Of a DNA stretch of 64,000 bases, positions 1 through 15,000 are shown in pieces; position 1 is the stretch's first letter; each line of letters begins with the position of its first letter. This DNA is from Metopolophium dirhodum (Eukaryota > Arthropoda > Insecta > Hemiptera > Aphididae). The stretch lies in assembly GCF_019925205.1 (NCBI RefSeq), contig NC_083568.1, positions 5,198,237-5,262,236 of the forward strand, in the 5' to 3' direction. The notes beneath the pieces are model-generated. The model was given only the letters and a program-made list of their open reading frames with translations, had not been told where the DNA came from and searched no databases. The translations under genes were made by a program, and so were the position numbers.

Positions 1-3000
1 AGCTTTAGTGAAATTGTATAAATTTGTCAATTTGAGAATTATTATACTATTTTCAATTGAAAATATATTGATCATTAAATCAGTTACTTTTCCAACTTTA
101 ATCATGATTAATTTAAGTAAATTAAAACCTGAGTATTTTAAGGTACCTAGTCAATAAGTAAAATGATAAACAATTAAAAAATTACTATACATTAGAAAAC
201 ATGGATTTAGACAACAATGTTGTCATCATTGATGCATAATAAAGACTGCACATACTAATATAATTTAAGAGTGAAACTTATTTAATTTTTGGAAAACAAT
301 CTAAACTTAATAACAAATATTAATTAAATCTAATTTAGTAAACTCGTATGCTATAATATGTTACTTGTAATTAGAATTCTTTTGTGAATCATTTCCATGA
401 TTCATAGAGCGCCGTGCAGAAGAAAGATTTGACAATTTGTTGTCTTCTGGACTATCCAGAGCACTTTGTTTTGTTAATTTCCGCGGGCTATGGGGACTTT
501 TCTATAAAATACAAAAAGTACCATTTATATTATATACTAAATCTTTAATATGTGTATTCAAAAAAATTATTACTGGACCAAATTAAAATAGCAATATATG
601 TATGTAAAAAAACCTATTTAGACTCAGTAGAAAATGATACCAAAATCCAAATTAAATCTATTTTATGCTGTTTTAATTTTACAATAAATAATATAAATAC
701 AAAGATTTACTTGTTCTTTTTCAGAACTATCTTCTCTATTAAGAGATGATGATTGTGATGCTGAGTCTATGTCTCCTAAACCAAAAGTCTTGTTCATTTT
801 TTGCACCAGATTTATAGTTGTTCCAATTGGTAAAAGACGTTCTTGCACTGGAATTTCCAATGGTTTTTTTTCTATTTTAACTTCTAATTTAAATCCCAAA
901 TCAGTTTGAATTTCGCTGGTCGATTCTAAGTATTTAGATTTTTATTATTAATGTGTATTACAGTAACTATATTATTATAATCATAAGATTATGTTATTAC
1001 CCTTAGAAAAAGATGAGTTTTTATGAACTTTCATTTTTGATAGAGGAGACTCAGGGCAGTTATATAATTTTGGAGTTGGTTTTTGTAATAATATTTTTTC
1101 TCTTATGTTTGAAACTAATGGTGGATGAGATGTAACGGAAGAAGATGACGTGGATGTTTGACTGATGTCTTTAGGGTTGTAAAATGTTGTTTGTTTTTTC
1201 TGAACATCAATTATTTCTTCAGATTTTCTGCAACAATAATTATTTACAGTTATAATATTATGATTTTTCAGCTAAAATAATACCAAAATTACAAAAGAAA
1301 ATATTATACTCAATAATAATGAGCCATTAAGCCATATCATCCTAATGATTAACAACTAATAATTTGTCATTTGAGTACTAGTATTGTTTAAATTCTATAT
1401 TATACTCATAAACTCATAATTACTTAGATGTTGTGTTTATTTCAGGTGATGAAGTAGAAGTTGTAGCTAAAATAGGTTGTGATAAAAAATTTTGTTGATT
1501 GGCCACACTAATTATTGCTGAAGTTGCCAACATTTTCATTCCTTCTTTTACACCCCATTTATCCGCTTTCTATTTGAATCATTTTACTTAATTTTTCTTA
1601 AAGTCAATAATTACTATGAATTTATTTTCTTACATCAACATTATTTTCATTAGACCAAAATGAACGAAGTGGTCCTTTTTTATTAAAAGCCTCATCTGCT
1701 GACTCATCAAATGATCCCTATATATGTATATAGAAATAATAAATATTTATTACAATATACTAATTTAATTGTATTTAATCATATTATTCATATTTGAAAA
1801 TATAAAATAATATATTGAATAGGTAATAGACGTAATACTGCGTTAAGTGTGTACATTTTTGGAATTATAAGAATAAAAAATAATATATAACTAAATACAC
1901 AAGGCTGGGCAAGTCAATTAATTTTTTTAGAGTTTTTTAGTTAAAAGTAACTTTAACTTGTCAATGCCCAACCTTGTAAATACATACATGTGAACTGTAA
2001 TGACCAGTAGTACTATCTGATTTATATTTTTCTGGAGCAATGGCCAAATCTGATTCTGTTTCATCTGGTTCAGTTGAGCCACTAATTTATTTATTTCAAT
2101 GAATTGTAGTTACATATTTTGGATTAAAATGTAAAAAATACATACGTAGATCCTTGTTTATGAGGAGTTCTTTTACGAAATGAAATGTCCTCTTCCCAGT
2201 GAGTTTCCATACTTGTTGGATATTTTCTTGAGGTAGATGGCTGGGATTCATATAATTTTTGTGATTCCGAATACAAAGATTCACCATTTTTTTCAACTGA
2301 TATTCGTAAAAATATTTTTAGTATGTTATTCAATTTAATTTAAATAACAAACCTTTGGTTTTTGATGTATCAGGCATAACAACTGTTGGAGGTATTCTAT
2401 TACAGACATGGTGTTGTGCGTTAAGTGTATTCAAAACAATTTCCATTAATGACACTACGAGAAGGCTGACTGGTTCCTTATCAAAATTGTACTAAAATAA
2501 AATATGGATAAATTAATATAGATCCTGTAAACTAATTGTTTTATAAATAATTTACCTTATACAGATAAACCATAACAGACATGAGCCATGACTTTCTAGC
2601 CATTGGTTCTAAAAACCACAAAGAATAAGTAGCATTAATAGAATGTGTTTCGGGTGAAGGGCAATATTGAAGTAATAACAGTGCAGTAGGTGCAATAACA
2701 TGGCCCATAGTGAAATTTTGGTCCAACATTTGTGGTAAATTAGACAAAAATGAATTAAAAACTGGTAAAACCCTAAAATACATTTTTTTTAATATTTAAT
2801 AGAAAAATAATATTATTACAAATATTGCATGGATGTATTATATAAGTACCTTAATTTATCTGGTGGTATAAGAAATCCTTTTTCGTTGTAATTATAGCCC
2901 AATAATAAATATAAATGCTGCAACACAATACCTTGAACTCTTATTCCATGTTTTGATTCTTCTGGATATGCCTATCATGAAAAAATTGTTATTATCATAA

Positions 3001-6000
3001 ACATTTCATTGAATATAATACTGAAATTACATGCTCTGGTCTTGACATGTATTGCATGAGTAAAAAAACAATCAGACTGCTTGTTTCTTTGTCAGATTCT
3101 TCTAAATCAACAATTTTTTGCAAGAGCTCACTAGCATTATCTTCATGAGAATCCATTCCATAAGAATGATCTATAAAAGAAAAATTGTTATAAATTATAA
3201 TATTGGTTGTTACTAAAAAATATAAAATTTACCTGGAAGGATTGACAGAATTGGGGTAATAAGCTGTGAAGTTTTTCTTTTCAAAATTGGAGCAGAAAAC
3301 TGTCTATTATATACTTTATCACCTAGAAATTGTTTTCACATATTACTATAACATTATTTTAACTTATAATGATGATTAAATATCATTACTAAATATACAT
3401 ATTTGAATATTTTGGGGGTAAGTATTGTGCAAAAGGTTCACACCATGTGATGAATGACAATGAAAAAATGTTTACATATTTTAATGTATTTTTATGATTT
3501 TATATTATTATCATCATAACCCATTAGTTTCAAATCTTTAGCCCTTTTAAAATAAGCAACTAACTTTTATTTAAATAAAAATAATATGTAAAGCATTCCT
3601 AACCATTGTGTTTTGAGACATTCCTTGTTAAAGTAGAGGCCGGTGCAGACATAGTTCTCTTATATGGCCATTTTTGACCAAAACTTGCACTCAATGTTCG
3701 TACAGAATTTGATTCTGAAGAAGATGCCATAGATTCATGAGCTCTTTGAACTTTTTTAATAAATGAATCGCTTGTGATATCAGAATTTCTTAAATCTGGT
3801 ATAACAATAAAAAAACACATTTTTATTTATTATATTATATTTTTGTTTTATGTATTAGATAATGATTAATTTTAAAAAACAAATGTATGTATAATCTCAC
3901 CTCGTACATGAGTAATATCACCACTTTTTTTTAACTGTATCTGAGCTTCTATAAATAGGGCATCAAACCGACCTAAGAAAAACTCCCATGAAAGTATTTT
4001 CCTGTCATTCAGAGTATTGTGTAACTGATAAAGAGATTGTAATATCATGGGTCTATCTACCATGACAGTATCAAAATGCATTTCCATACAATGAATTAAA
4101 CTCTATATATGTAAATAATTAACAACCATTTTATTAAATAAAATAATATACTTAATTTGACTAATATTACTTTTAATGCAGAATCGTGAATGGTAGGTAA
4201 TAAAAGAGTTGCTCTTGTGGCAACATAAGTACTACGGTCATCCATACTTGATAGAAGGTAGCAAAACGCATTTGTTATACATGATTGAAGAGTAGGGTTA
4301 TTTCGTAAAGGTGTATTATCCACAAATCTAGATATTAGCACCACTTTTTCAACTTAAAAATATTAAAAACATTATAAATTAAGTACCACAGTTAAATATT
4401 AAATTATTAGATTTAGTTATATGCATATATAAATGATACATAATATATTTATAGATAATTGTAATAAACAATAATATATTAAATTGAAAATATAAAATCA
4501 ATAAAATGTTGATACATCAATGATGAATACAGAATTTTTTTGGAAAAATATTTTTATTGTGTGTGTATAATTTAGATAATTTTGTATTTTAATTATAACT
4601 TTACTTCCAATTTTCTTTCAAATACCTTTTTTTTTTATAAAATATCCCATGTTATAATAAATATTTTAATACTTATTCTATATTACAAATCACATAAGTA
4701 GGAACATAAAAACATACACATTTATAATTATTTTTATTACTTAATATAATTTGTCATAACACTTTAATATTTTATTTTTAGATGGATGCACAACTGCTGA
4801 ACTATTTACTATGCAATACAATTAATATACTCTGTATTGTTTATACCTGCATTGAAACGAGTACGCCAATCAGAACTATGAAATTCATCTTTGATTAGTT
4901 TCCAAAAAATATCACTGCCGCATGGCAATGATACACAATGAAGCATAACAGGTATAGCTACTTCACAAAGATGAGATTTAATCCCTTCTATACAGTCCCA
5001 AATGCTAAAAACAAAATAATTAATATAAAAATTAATCAAATGATTCAAATCTCAATTATTTATTTACATAACACTAATTTTAGTTATCTCCATTCTGTAT
5101 TTATTGAAAAGGTATTATAAATTATACCTTTTTATATCTGTTATATTCTAAAGCTATAAAAATGGACAGCTTTAAAAATGTATCCAAAGTTGCTTTTTAA
5201 AATAAATATGTTTTTGAGCCAGGTAGGTACAGATATTTTATTTTCTAACCAATTTTGTGTAGGGCCTTGTTTATAATTCTCACCATAGAAACTAATAAAA
5301 TGTAAAAATTACCTAATTTCCACTATGTGTATACCATTAATGGTTACTTATTTAATATTTTGTATATTATTTAAAATAAAGTTAATAAATATGGTTCTTT
5401 GTATGGTAAAAGTTATGGCTCATATAAGTAATATGTGCTTACTATATTTATTTATTTATTTATTTATTAATTAATTCACGGAATATTAATAATAACATGT
5501 AGTAAACAGTATTTCAGTTAAATTAAACTTTAAATACTACCTATACCAAGATTGGTACTTACTTTTTAATTATCAAATTTTCTTGACACCATATAACAAA
5601 TCCTCTATGCTCTTTAACGGCCTTGGTTAATGTATCACAATGTAGAACCACAAGATGCAAGGACTGTAATAAATAATACTTGAAACTTGTGTCATTTGTT
5701 TTAGGGAACTCCTAAATAAAATATATTGAAATAAAATAATTTATAAAAGTAAAAATGTAAAATTATAATAAACATATAGCCATATAAGTAATGATGGTTA
5801 TTTACTCTTCTGCTAACTTTGCTTTTAGATTCTGAGAGTAGCGAAAGAAGCTATTGATTTTACAATTATGTGTGGTTTTTTTTCTGTGATGAACTTTTGG
5901 GGTAGAAAATGCTCTGATTTTTGACATAAACATCCTTTCTGATAGAAAAGAGAATATAGCTAATACTTTTAACCTAACTTAACCAGTAGTTTTAGAAAGC

Positions 6001-9000
6001 ATCAGAAAAAACAAAAAAAAAGGTGGTAAGCAAACCCATTTTTTTTAAATATTGTTTTTATTTTTTTAGTGTAACTCATATTAATATGTATCATTTTTAT
6101 AATAGTATTTAAGCAATATTTTGGGCTAAATATAGCATTTATAATTTTTTTTGAATTTCTTAATTTTTTTTAAAATTATTCTCGATAAAAACTATTTCAC
6201 ATTCTAAAAAATCTTGAATATTATTAATGCAAGGTTCCTTAAAAATTTCATTAATGGAAGTTCAAAAATATAAAAGATACAATGGCATGATTATTTTTTA
6301 TAATATGCATTAAAAGTTAAAATTTTGATAAAATTTTGAAAATTTTGATTCTATTTTTCTGTTAGAAATTCATAAAAGTTTTTATTTTTATAGCTAACTT
6401 CAGAAATCTTATTAGAATATTCTACCCAAATAGTTCAACCTTAAACAAAAAAAAATGTTCACCAGAGTCCGGACAGTTACATTATTTTTTTATGAGTGTT
6501 TGAATTTAAAATGTTCACAATATTGGATTTTCCCTGGTAAATTAACGAATATCTATCGATTTATGAATTATACTCAAAATGTTCACCATATGTCAAAATT
6601 ACCATTTTTCAAACTCTTTCTGACTTATGAAATTAAATAGTTTTTCTTTTTGTAGTCAACATTAAAAAATTTAATAAGAGATTTCCCACACATTTTTTTA
6701 CCACTATGAAAAAAAAATTCGCTGAAAAGTGAATTCTATTTATAGCAATTAAATATTTTTGATTTTTATAAAAAAATTTTTAACTATTAAATATGATTAT
6801 TTATAAGAGTATGCTAGGTTGACACAACATCAGAATTGTTTTTCGTATTCAATTATTTATCATTGAATCAAATATAACACACCCATTACAACGACATACT
6901 TGACAACTACTGTACAGCAGAGGAGTACCCACTTGTCCACCTTTTTTTATTTAAATTTTTCAAAACAATTATTGAAGTTTCAAAATCCTCTGAAATTTAT
7001 ATTTAGTAAAACTAGGTATAGGCATAGTAATTTGAGAGTAAGCACATTTATGATTTTTCATAAAGAAAGATCTGTTATAATTCAACAGTACTTTATACGG
7101 ATAACATTTTATTTTTGTTTGATTACAATTAATATATTATACACTGTCAGTGTTTGCGGATTTTAAGGAATACTCAATCTCTGCAATAATGAATAAACAT
7201 TAAATAACTTTTCATTCGTGCAATTTTTATTTTAAAATTATTGTTGTTAAGTCATAACTCCTTTGAAAATAGGTATAGGTACTGCAGAATAATATGAATG
7301 ATATCAAAAATATGTTGCAATACTATTTAAAAAATACAAGTTTTACAGCGTATAAACCAGACAAAACTTTGAAATATTACTTTAAAATTGAAATAAGTTT
7401 TATAGGCTTGTAAAAGATACCATACCCAACCCAGCATAAGAATGGCTGAGAAATTGAGTGTTTCTTAAGTCAGCATAGACAAAATGTATTATTGAATTGG
7501 CTGATCCAGTGCTTTTTTTTTTTTTGGGGGGGGGGGGGTGGGGCCCAAATTACAAAACCGTTTACAACATCAGTATTACAGACTTTCACTGTACTACAAT
7601 GGAAAAAATAGGGCAACTAAGGTGCTGGGAAAAGCAAATTTCTGCTTCCACCCCTGGATTTACCACTGTAAACTTGGCTAAAGTCCTAAAGATGAAATTC
7701 TTAACCTAGTCCATTTTAAAATTAGGTTTTCAATGACTATGCATACTGAGATTCATTAGATATAGAATTATTGAAGTATGTACTTTAAGAATATGATAAA
7801 CTAATTGTAACTGGTCAGGAAGTTCATCAATTTTAATTCGAAACCTTCCTTGACCTGTTTGCCAAAAATCTTGTATATTATGGACAGACTCATCTATTGG
7901 TTCATCGTATTCGTTCATTAATTTGGCTTGCGCAACTCTTGCTGTTGCAACTCCTTAAAAACAGTATTAATGGTAGTTAATAATCTCATTACCTACTCAT
8001 ATTTAAATCAGGGGTAGGCAACCTTTTTAATCATATGGCCATATTTTTTTTCAACTTTTCATTAAGGGCCACAATGCCACATTAATTTAAAAAAAAAACA
8101 AATTTTACACATTATTTATTGTAACTAAAATAAATGATATTTATATATATATAAGTAGTAAGTATATCTATATTTATCACTTTAAAAAAAAATACAAGTT
8201 TTAAAATACAAAAGTTTTCTTTACAGATTTATTTTGACTAATTTGTTTTTAAAAATAGTTTGTTGATTATTTAACAAAGAATTAAAATGATTAATGACTT
8301 TTTTTAAAATCACCAATGATATTTTCCAAAGTCTATTTATGTTCACTAACGTAATGTAATTTTATGTTATATTCTTTCAAAACTAAAACTGTTTTTTCAC
8401 AAATTAAACATAATAGTTTACCTTTGTGCTCAACGAAAAAATATAAATCAACCCAAGAATCAATGAAAAGACGATGTTTATCACACATTTTTCTTTCCTT
8501 TGTATTTATATTATATTTATATTGGAAGTCACTATAATAGTCATAGCCAATCTACAAATGTGCTCATTACAGTAAAATTACAAAACTATTACAAACGAAC
8601 GCAGTTACACATACTCAATATCACTATATTTGATTGGATTTTAGGAAAAATCCCATAAATATATATAGGTAGTGATATTTTATACTGATAACTATAATTT
8701 ATTAAGTCAATAGATCTAAATTATACTGAAATATATTTGTAAAATATTATTGAAATATCACGGAAATTTAACATATTTTTGCAGGTCATAAAAAATTGCT
8801 TCGCTAGCTATGGGTGCCGACCCCTGAACTAAATAATTAAATCAGTTAATATGCATTTTAAAATTTAAGTTCATTAATTAACAGTAAAAACGGTTGAAAA
8901 ATAATTACCAACATCTGATTCTGTTAATGTAATAGCTCTGGCAATAGCTGGCATTACTGGAGTTAAATCTAATTGCTCTACAACAGTTTCCACTGTAGCA

Positions 9001-12000
9001 GTCATTAGCTGAAACATTATTAATGAATAATTATTTTCTATACAATTTTTTATATGATGAACAACTTAAGATATCTAATAAACAATGCTAACTATCAACA
9101 ATAGTCAATAATATTTTATTTTGTACAAAAACTGAAGCTTTTAATTATTTATTAAAATTGTATTCATAAACATTTTACTTGAGGCATGTTAACTAAAAGT
9201 CCACCAATAGTGTCTGGAGTTAGCATAAATGATAAATTAGTTCCCTCACATTTTGATTCCTTTTTATCAACTTCTGTTGGCGTTTTTTTAGTATCATCAG
9301 AAAAACATTCTTCTATAATCGGATCCTTTAAATACAAATGTGAAAAAAGATCAATATTTACTTCTAAATTATGCCAAAGGCATATTGAAGATAAATTTAA
9401 GGATATCCAAGACCTAGGATCATTTGAGATTGATTTATATTCCTATGACAATATCAGTCATTGATTAAAAAATACTTTACTATACTAATAGCAATTATAG
9501 CAATAGACAATGTCCTTATGCAGAAACTGGTTCTTGGAAATGCTCCTGTAATATATTTTATGATATTTTACTTACGTCAGGAGGATGTGCTAAATTTGGT
9601 AAGGAAATATATTCCACCAATGAACTTGCCAATTGATGCCATAATACAATTAATTCACAAGATATGCATTCCATTTTGTTTTCGCAATCTCGATGTGACT
9701 CAGTAAACCATCCCGTAATTAAGGCGTTGGTAATTAATTTACATACTTCATGATTCATTGCACTTGCAAAGCCTGTATGTCTTTCAATGCCATGCAATTC
9801 CATCTGAATTAATTTTAAATTATTTATATTTTATGTATATTTTTATATAAATAATAAGTTAATTTACCTGTTTTGATGTTATGTCCAACATTAACACACA
9901 ACAGCTAAGTTTCAAATCATCTTCCAACAAATCTGGCCGAGTATAATAATTTTGTTTATCTTCATCGTCTGTAACACTTTCTGTACGTTTAATTATAACA
10001 GGATCTGAAATGTATAACTATTGTTAAAAAAATATCAACTCAAGTAATTTTAAGCTATTTTATTCAATATATTTATATTAATAAGTACTAACTTAAATTA
10101 CTTTTCACAAAATCAGATTCTTTTATGTTTTCCATGTTATAGATTTTTTTAAGGCTCTCTAATCCATCTTTAAAGAAGTTAAATAATAGATGAATTGGTA
10201 TAATAATCTCTAAGCTAGTTAATACCTGTAAAATATTATATAATTATAATTTAAATCAAATATGGTAGTTAGTATTTTATTAAGTTAATCTATTATACCT
10301 GAATCCAAGTTAAAGCTTGTTCTTGAACTTTGGCAGATGTACCTTTAAAACGTATTCCTATGAAGTTGTACAGCTTTGTAGCATCAAACCCTAAAGGATT
10401 CATATCCGAGTCTAATATTTTGCTAAACATACATTTCATTAAAATATTATTTAATGATTTTATTTTTTTGAGTAGGTATTGTTATAATAAATTTTATATT
10501 ACCATAAAAGCATCCGTAATTCTGGTAATTCATCGGGCGGTACATCACGCACAATAGCTTCTAACCAATGAGGCATGATTAACTCCCATATTTCTGAAGT
10601 GACAATGTCATAAGGTACTAAACATAGTAATTGGTTTAAGCCATTTTTAATTAGTGCAGTTTGACTTGCTAACATATCCCTAAATGTTAAAATACATATT
10701 ATTACAAATAAAACATTTTAATAATGTATAGGTAAGTAGGTAACATACCAATTACCACCAACTTGTGCATATTCTGGTGGACACGGTAATAAACAGTTGA
10801 CAAATGCTTCAAAATAATGCTGTCTAACACCTTTTAGCCATCGCTCACCTATATATTCTGTCTTCATATACTCTAAAGTACATTCTTGTTGGTCTACGGT
10901 AAATATGCCAAACAGATATACAGTTAATAAAATAAAGTTTACAGTTTCTGTTTGTATTACAAATTAATTATATACTAATGACTAATGAGTGATTTGTTGA
11001 TTTTTAATTATAATTAGCATATATAATCATCACATCAATAAATATTCAATTAGTGTTTTTATTTATAACTATATTTTAGTAAAAATGTCTAGCAACTTAC
11101 ATTGTTATTGTATTTTAGATGGTATAATACAGTAATTAATATAAATCACAGAAATATTTACCTATAGGCTTCTAATTCTATCTAAGCCTATAGGTACATT
11201 TGATTTGTTTATCTATCATTTGATCTTATATAAACTGATTACTAAATTGTATGCCATTTCTAATATTTAAAGTTTCAAGTCAAATTTATTAAAAACTAAT
11301 ATTTTTAATTTTTTCATGACTATCATTTTAATAAATCTGAGATCATAAATCTAAATTTACAAAGGCGAATTTTGGATTTTTTTAACTATAAATTGTTTAA
11401 TTAGTGTTTTTCTTCATTGTAAAACCAATAGCTTACCTCACTAAGAATCAAAAACAATTTTAAGGGAAATAATTTAAATATATCTGAAGTTCAAAATTAC
11501 CATCATAAGAATAAGCAGTGACATGAAACCAATGAAATAGTATAGATAATAATCTTCCCATTATACTAGAACGAGGAGGTTCTTGATCTTCTATTCGATA
11601 TAAAGCAACCAATAGCCAAACCCCAGTTCTTCCCATAAGCTGTCTATCATTTATTGTGACTTCTGGTTGTTCATCTTCTTTATCTGTCTTGCTAGATGAC
11701 ATTGTACCTTTTACCTTAGCTCCAAATACAGCTGCTTTAGTTTGACTTTCTTTAGTGGCCTCTGAGATAGGAGCTCGTACTTCTTTTAATAAACTAAAAT
11801 ATATTACTTAATGTAATTTTTTAAAATAAATTGTAAATAATCTTTTGAATATTTACCTAACAATTGACTCAACCAAATAAGTTTGCATCTCATTATCTAA
11901 TTCTCCAGCTGATTTTAAAGTCCAGTGAACAATATGATCAACATTTTCTGAATGAATGTGTTTATTACAATCTGAACATAATCTAATGGGTCGATTTTTA

Positions 12001-15000
12001 TTCATGGATGCACACTCAGGTGAAAAACATGTCACACTAATCATAGTATTTTGAGATTTACATTCCTTTGAGTAATTTAAATATATCTGTAGTATTTAAA
12101 ATTTAAGATAATTATAAATTTGATTTTATTTACTTTATATTCACATTTCCACGTAGCTAAAAGCAATGGTTGTAAGACAATATGGAATTGGTATGATGGT
12201 TTTTTATTATGTAAATCTTCTGCGCAATCAGTGCATAAGTAAAACGGTGGTGGACAGTTTTCAGCATGTTTCATAGATAACTCATGATTCAAACATACAC
12301 GTTCAGCAGGACCATAACCCACTTTTGGACAATTTTTTTTTTTGGCATAGCAATGCTAACCAATTTCCTTCACATAATGAAAAAATAGTACATTAGTTGT
12401 ATTAAGATCCTAGTTATTTTTAAATCATTAAGTAATAGTATATTCTTTAAAATTATTGCTTTAACTGGTCGTTGTTATTCATTATACAATAATTTTATAT
12501 AACATTTACACAAATACTTAAGTAGGTAGTTAAAGTTTTCTAATATGTTTTTATAACATTTTACCACATATTTTGTAAATCAATTATAAATTGTATGTAC
12601 AATGAAGGTACTTGATGTTGAAATGATTAAAATAAGAATAGGTAGAATACCTAATATGTATTAAGTTTCATTAAATCAATTATTTTCAATATGAAATATA
12701 AAATAAATAAACATTTCGAACATTGGTAAATATAAGCAATTACAAGTTAGGAACATTCAGATTATTTATATATTTAATGAATTTATTGAATTAAAAATTG
12801 TAAGTTTGCAAAAGAATAAACCTAAAAATTATTTTTAGAGTACCTACTTAAATATTTTACAAAATATACAATTTAACTATGTATCTGTTTAAGTGGGTAA
12901 AAATGGTATGTGGGTAAATCTAATTTGTACAATTGATTAATTATTTTTAAACATAAAATAATAAAATAAATAATTACCAATTGATTTAGGTTTATTTCTG
13001 TCAAATTTATTGGCATTGTACAAAGGCCAATAATTGAATAATAACCTTGCAGCGTGATACCTTGCTACTGAAGTTCCATATGCAATTACCACAAGTAAAT
13101 CTTTTTTTATATTCTTTTTAAATGTCATAAGACGTTCAACTAGTTGTAAATGTAATGCTAATAACAAACCAAAACATATAAAAACGTAGTTAGGTATTTT
13201 AGTTAGTATTTTAATTTACCTGTATCAAATGTATTTTGAAAAACCAACAATAAAATCCCAGCTACAGATAATGCTGCATTGTTTATGCATTTATTTCTAG
13301 CTAAAAAACAAAATCAATGCTCTATTGTCATAGTCAAGTAAAAATAAAAATACGTAATGACTAATGAATAATGATAAATGTTAATATATTTACGTATAGT
13401 AAATGGTATCACAAAATAACATAACGTGTTGATCAAGTCATGGTGTACTGATGAAGGGAGTACTTGAAAAGCAGTTGCAATCATATATGGTAAGCTTTCC
13501 AAGGTATCGCCACCAAGAAAAGGAACCAAACAAGCCACACATTGATTGAATGCTTCTCCAAATGCTAAACAAATTTATTATGTGCATAGAAATATATCCA
13601 AATTTATTTAAAAACTAAGTAACAATTTAATTATTATAAATAGGAATCTTGATGGTAGGAAGAAAACTTTATGTGTCTATGTGTCTGTGTTTATGTCATG
13701 AGCAATTATGTAAAATAATAAATTATAAAGTAAATTAAATATCAGTGATACAAAATAAATAATTTATATATGTAATATTGTATTCAACAAATATTTAATT
13801 TTGGTATTTACTATTGGTTTTATTCATTTAAATATAGGTACCTTAATCATCGCTGAGTATCTCTTTTAAACCGCTCTTAGACATCTTATAAATATGTATT
13901 ATACATCTATTTTAATCTACAGAATCTATTCAAAATCTAAATAGTCTTATTATTAGATATATTTTAAAGTTTAAACATCTTAATATCTTATAGATCTGAA
14001 GAATTTGAATGGTCAATTTATAACGAGTTATTTTAGGTATATTACAGTAACAAACCATCCAGAGGGGCTATTTATAACTGTTAATAGTGGTTTAAGCAGA
14101 CCAATTTTTTTCTTCACAGTAAATACAAAAATTTTGTCAAGTATTGAGCATGGATGGAGTTGAAGGTTTGTATATTTAAAATTTTAACTATGTAAAAAAA
14201 TTGGAAAGTTGGAAATATCTTTTATCATACACTCATGCTCAAGAATAACAGTGAATGAAAATATATAATATTATATAGGTAACTTTAAATAATAAACATA
14301 AATGATACATAAATTACCTCCATACAGTTTGGAAATTGATAGGCCAATAAAACGCAAATATAATAGAGGCGCCAAAGTACACCCTACCCCCCTATAACCC
14401 ATCCCCCCCCAAAAAAAAAGTTGTAACTCTGAAATTATCTATTATATAGGTACCTTGTAAACCAGTATTAATAGAAGATGCAGAATGAAGTAATGATTCA
14501 AGGGCAGAATACAAGCCGGTGTAATCCAACGTTGGATAAAGAGCTAAGCGAGTAGCATCCATTTCCGGATGTAAAATCATTTCATGTGGTGATTTTGAAA
14601 CTTCTTTTAACATTGCTGAAACATAAATCATAATACATATTTTTAATTAAAAGTAAATATGGTAAAATGTGGTACTATTGAACTGTATAAAATAATAGCA
14701 GACAGCAGTTTCCATTGAATAAATTGAATGTATTAAAGAAAAATAATATTATGATCATTGATTAGTCTTATAGTAGGTACCAAACTACTTAACTAAATGT
14801 TAGTGATTATTTTATTTATTATGTTTTAGTTTTCAAAAAATTTCATCGAACATTTTTTAATTATTTTTATTTTTTATGATCTCGATTTCGATTTGATTCT
14901 GAGCGGAGCGAATTTATTGTAATGTATTGTACGTGTTTTTACAACGATGTGTGTTATTTTCTTGTGTCCGTGTAGTCGTGTAGATGACATGGGTAAACAT

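Noticed and set aside
363..375. In-frame TAA after the leftmost unc79 exon as the true stop
   Set aside because: The conserved C-terminal part of UNC79 is missing and a GT donor overlaps the position, so continuation beyond the window is more likely.
7497..7709. 70-codon plus-strand frame
   Set aside because: It runs through a homopolymer T/G tract inside a degenerate MITE and has no protein-like composition.
9186..9706. Two plus-strand open frames of 92 and 81 codons
   Set aside because: They lie opposite a long unc79 exon whose minus-strand reading fits the gene; they are its antisense shadow.
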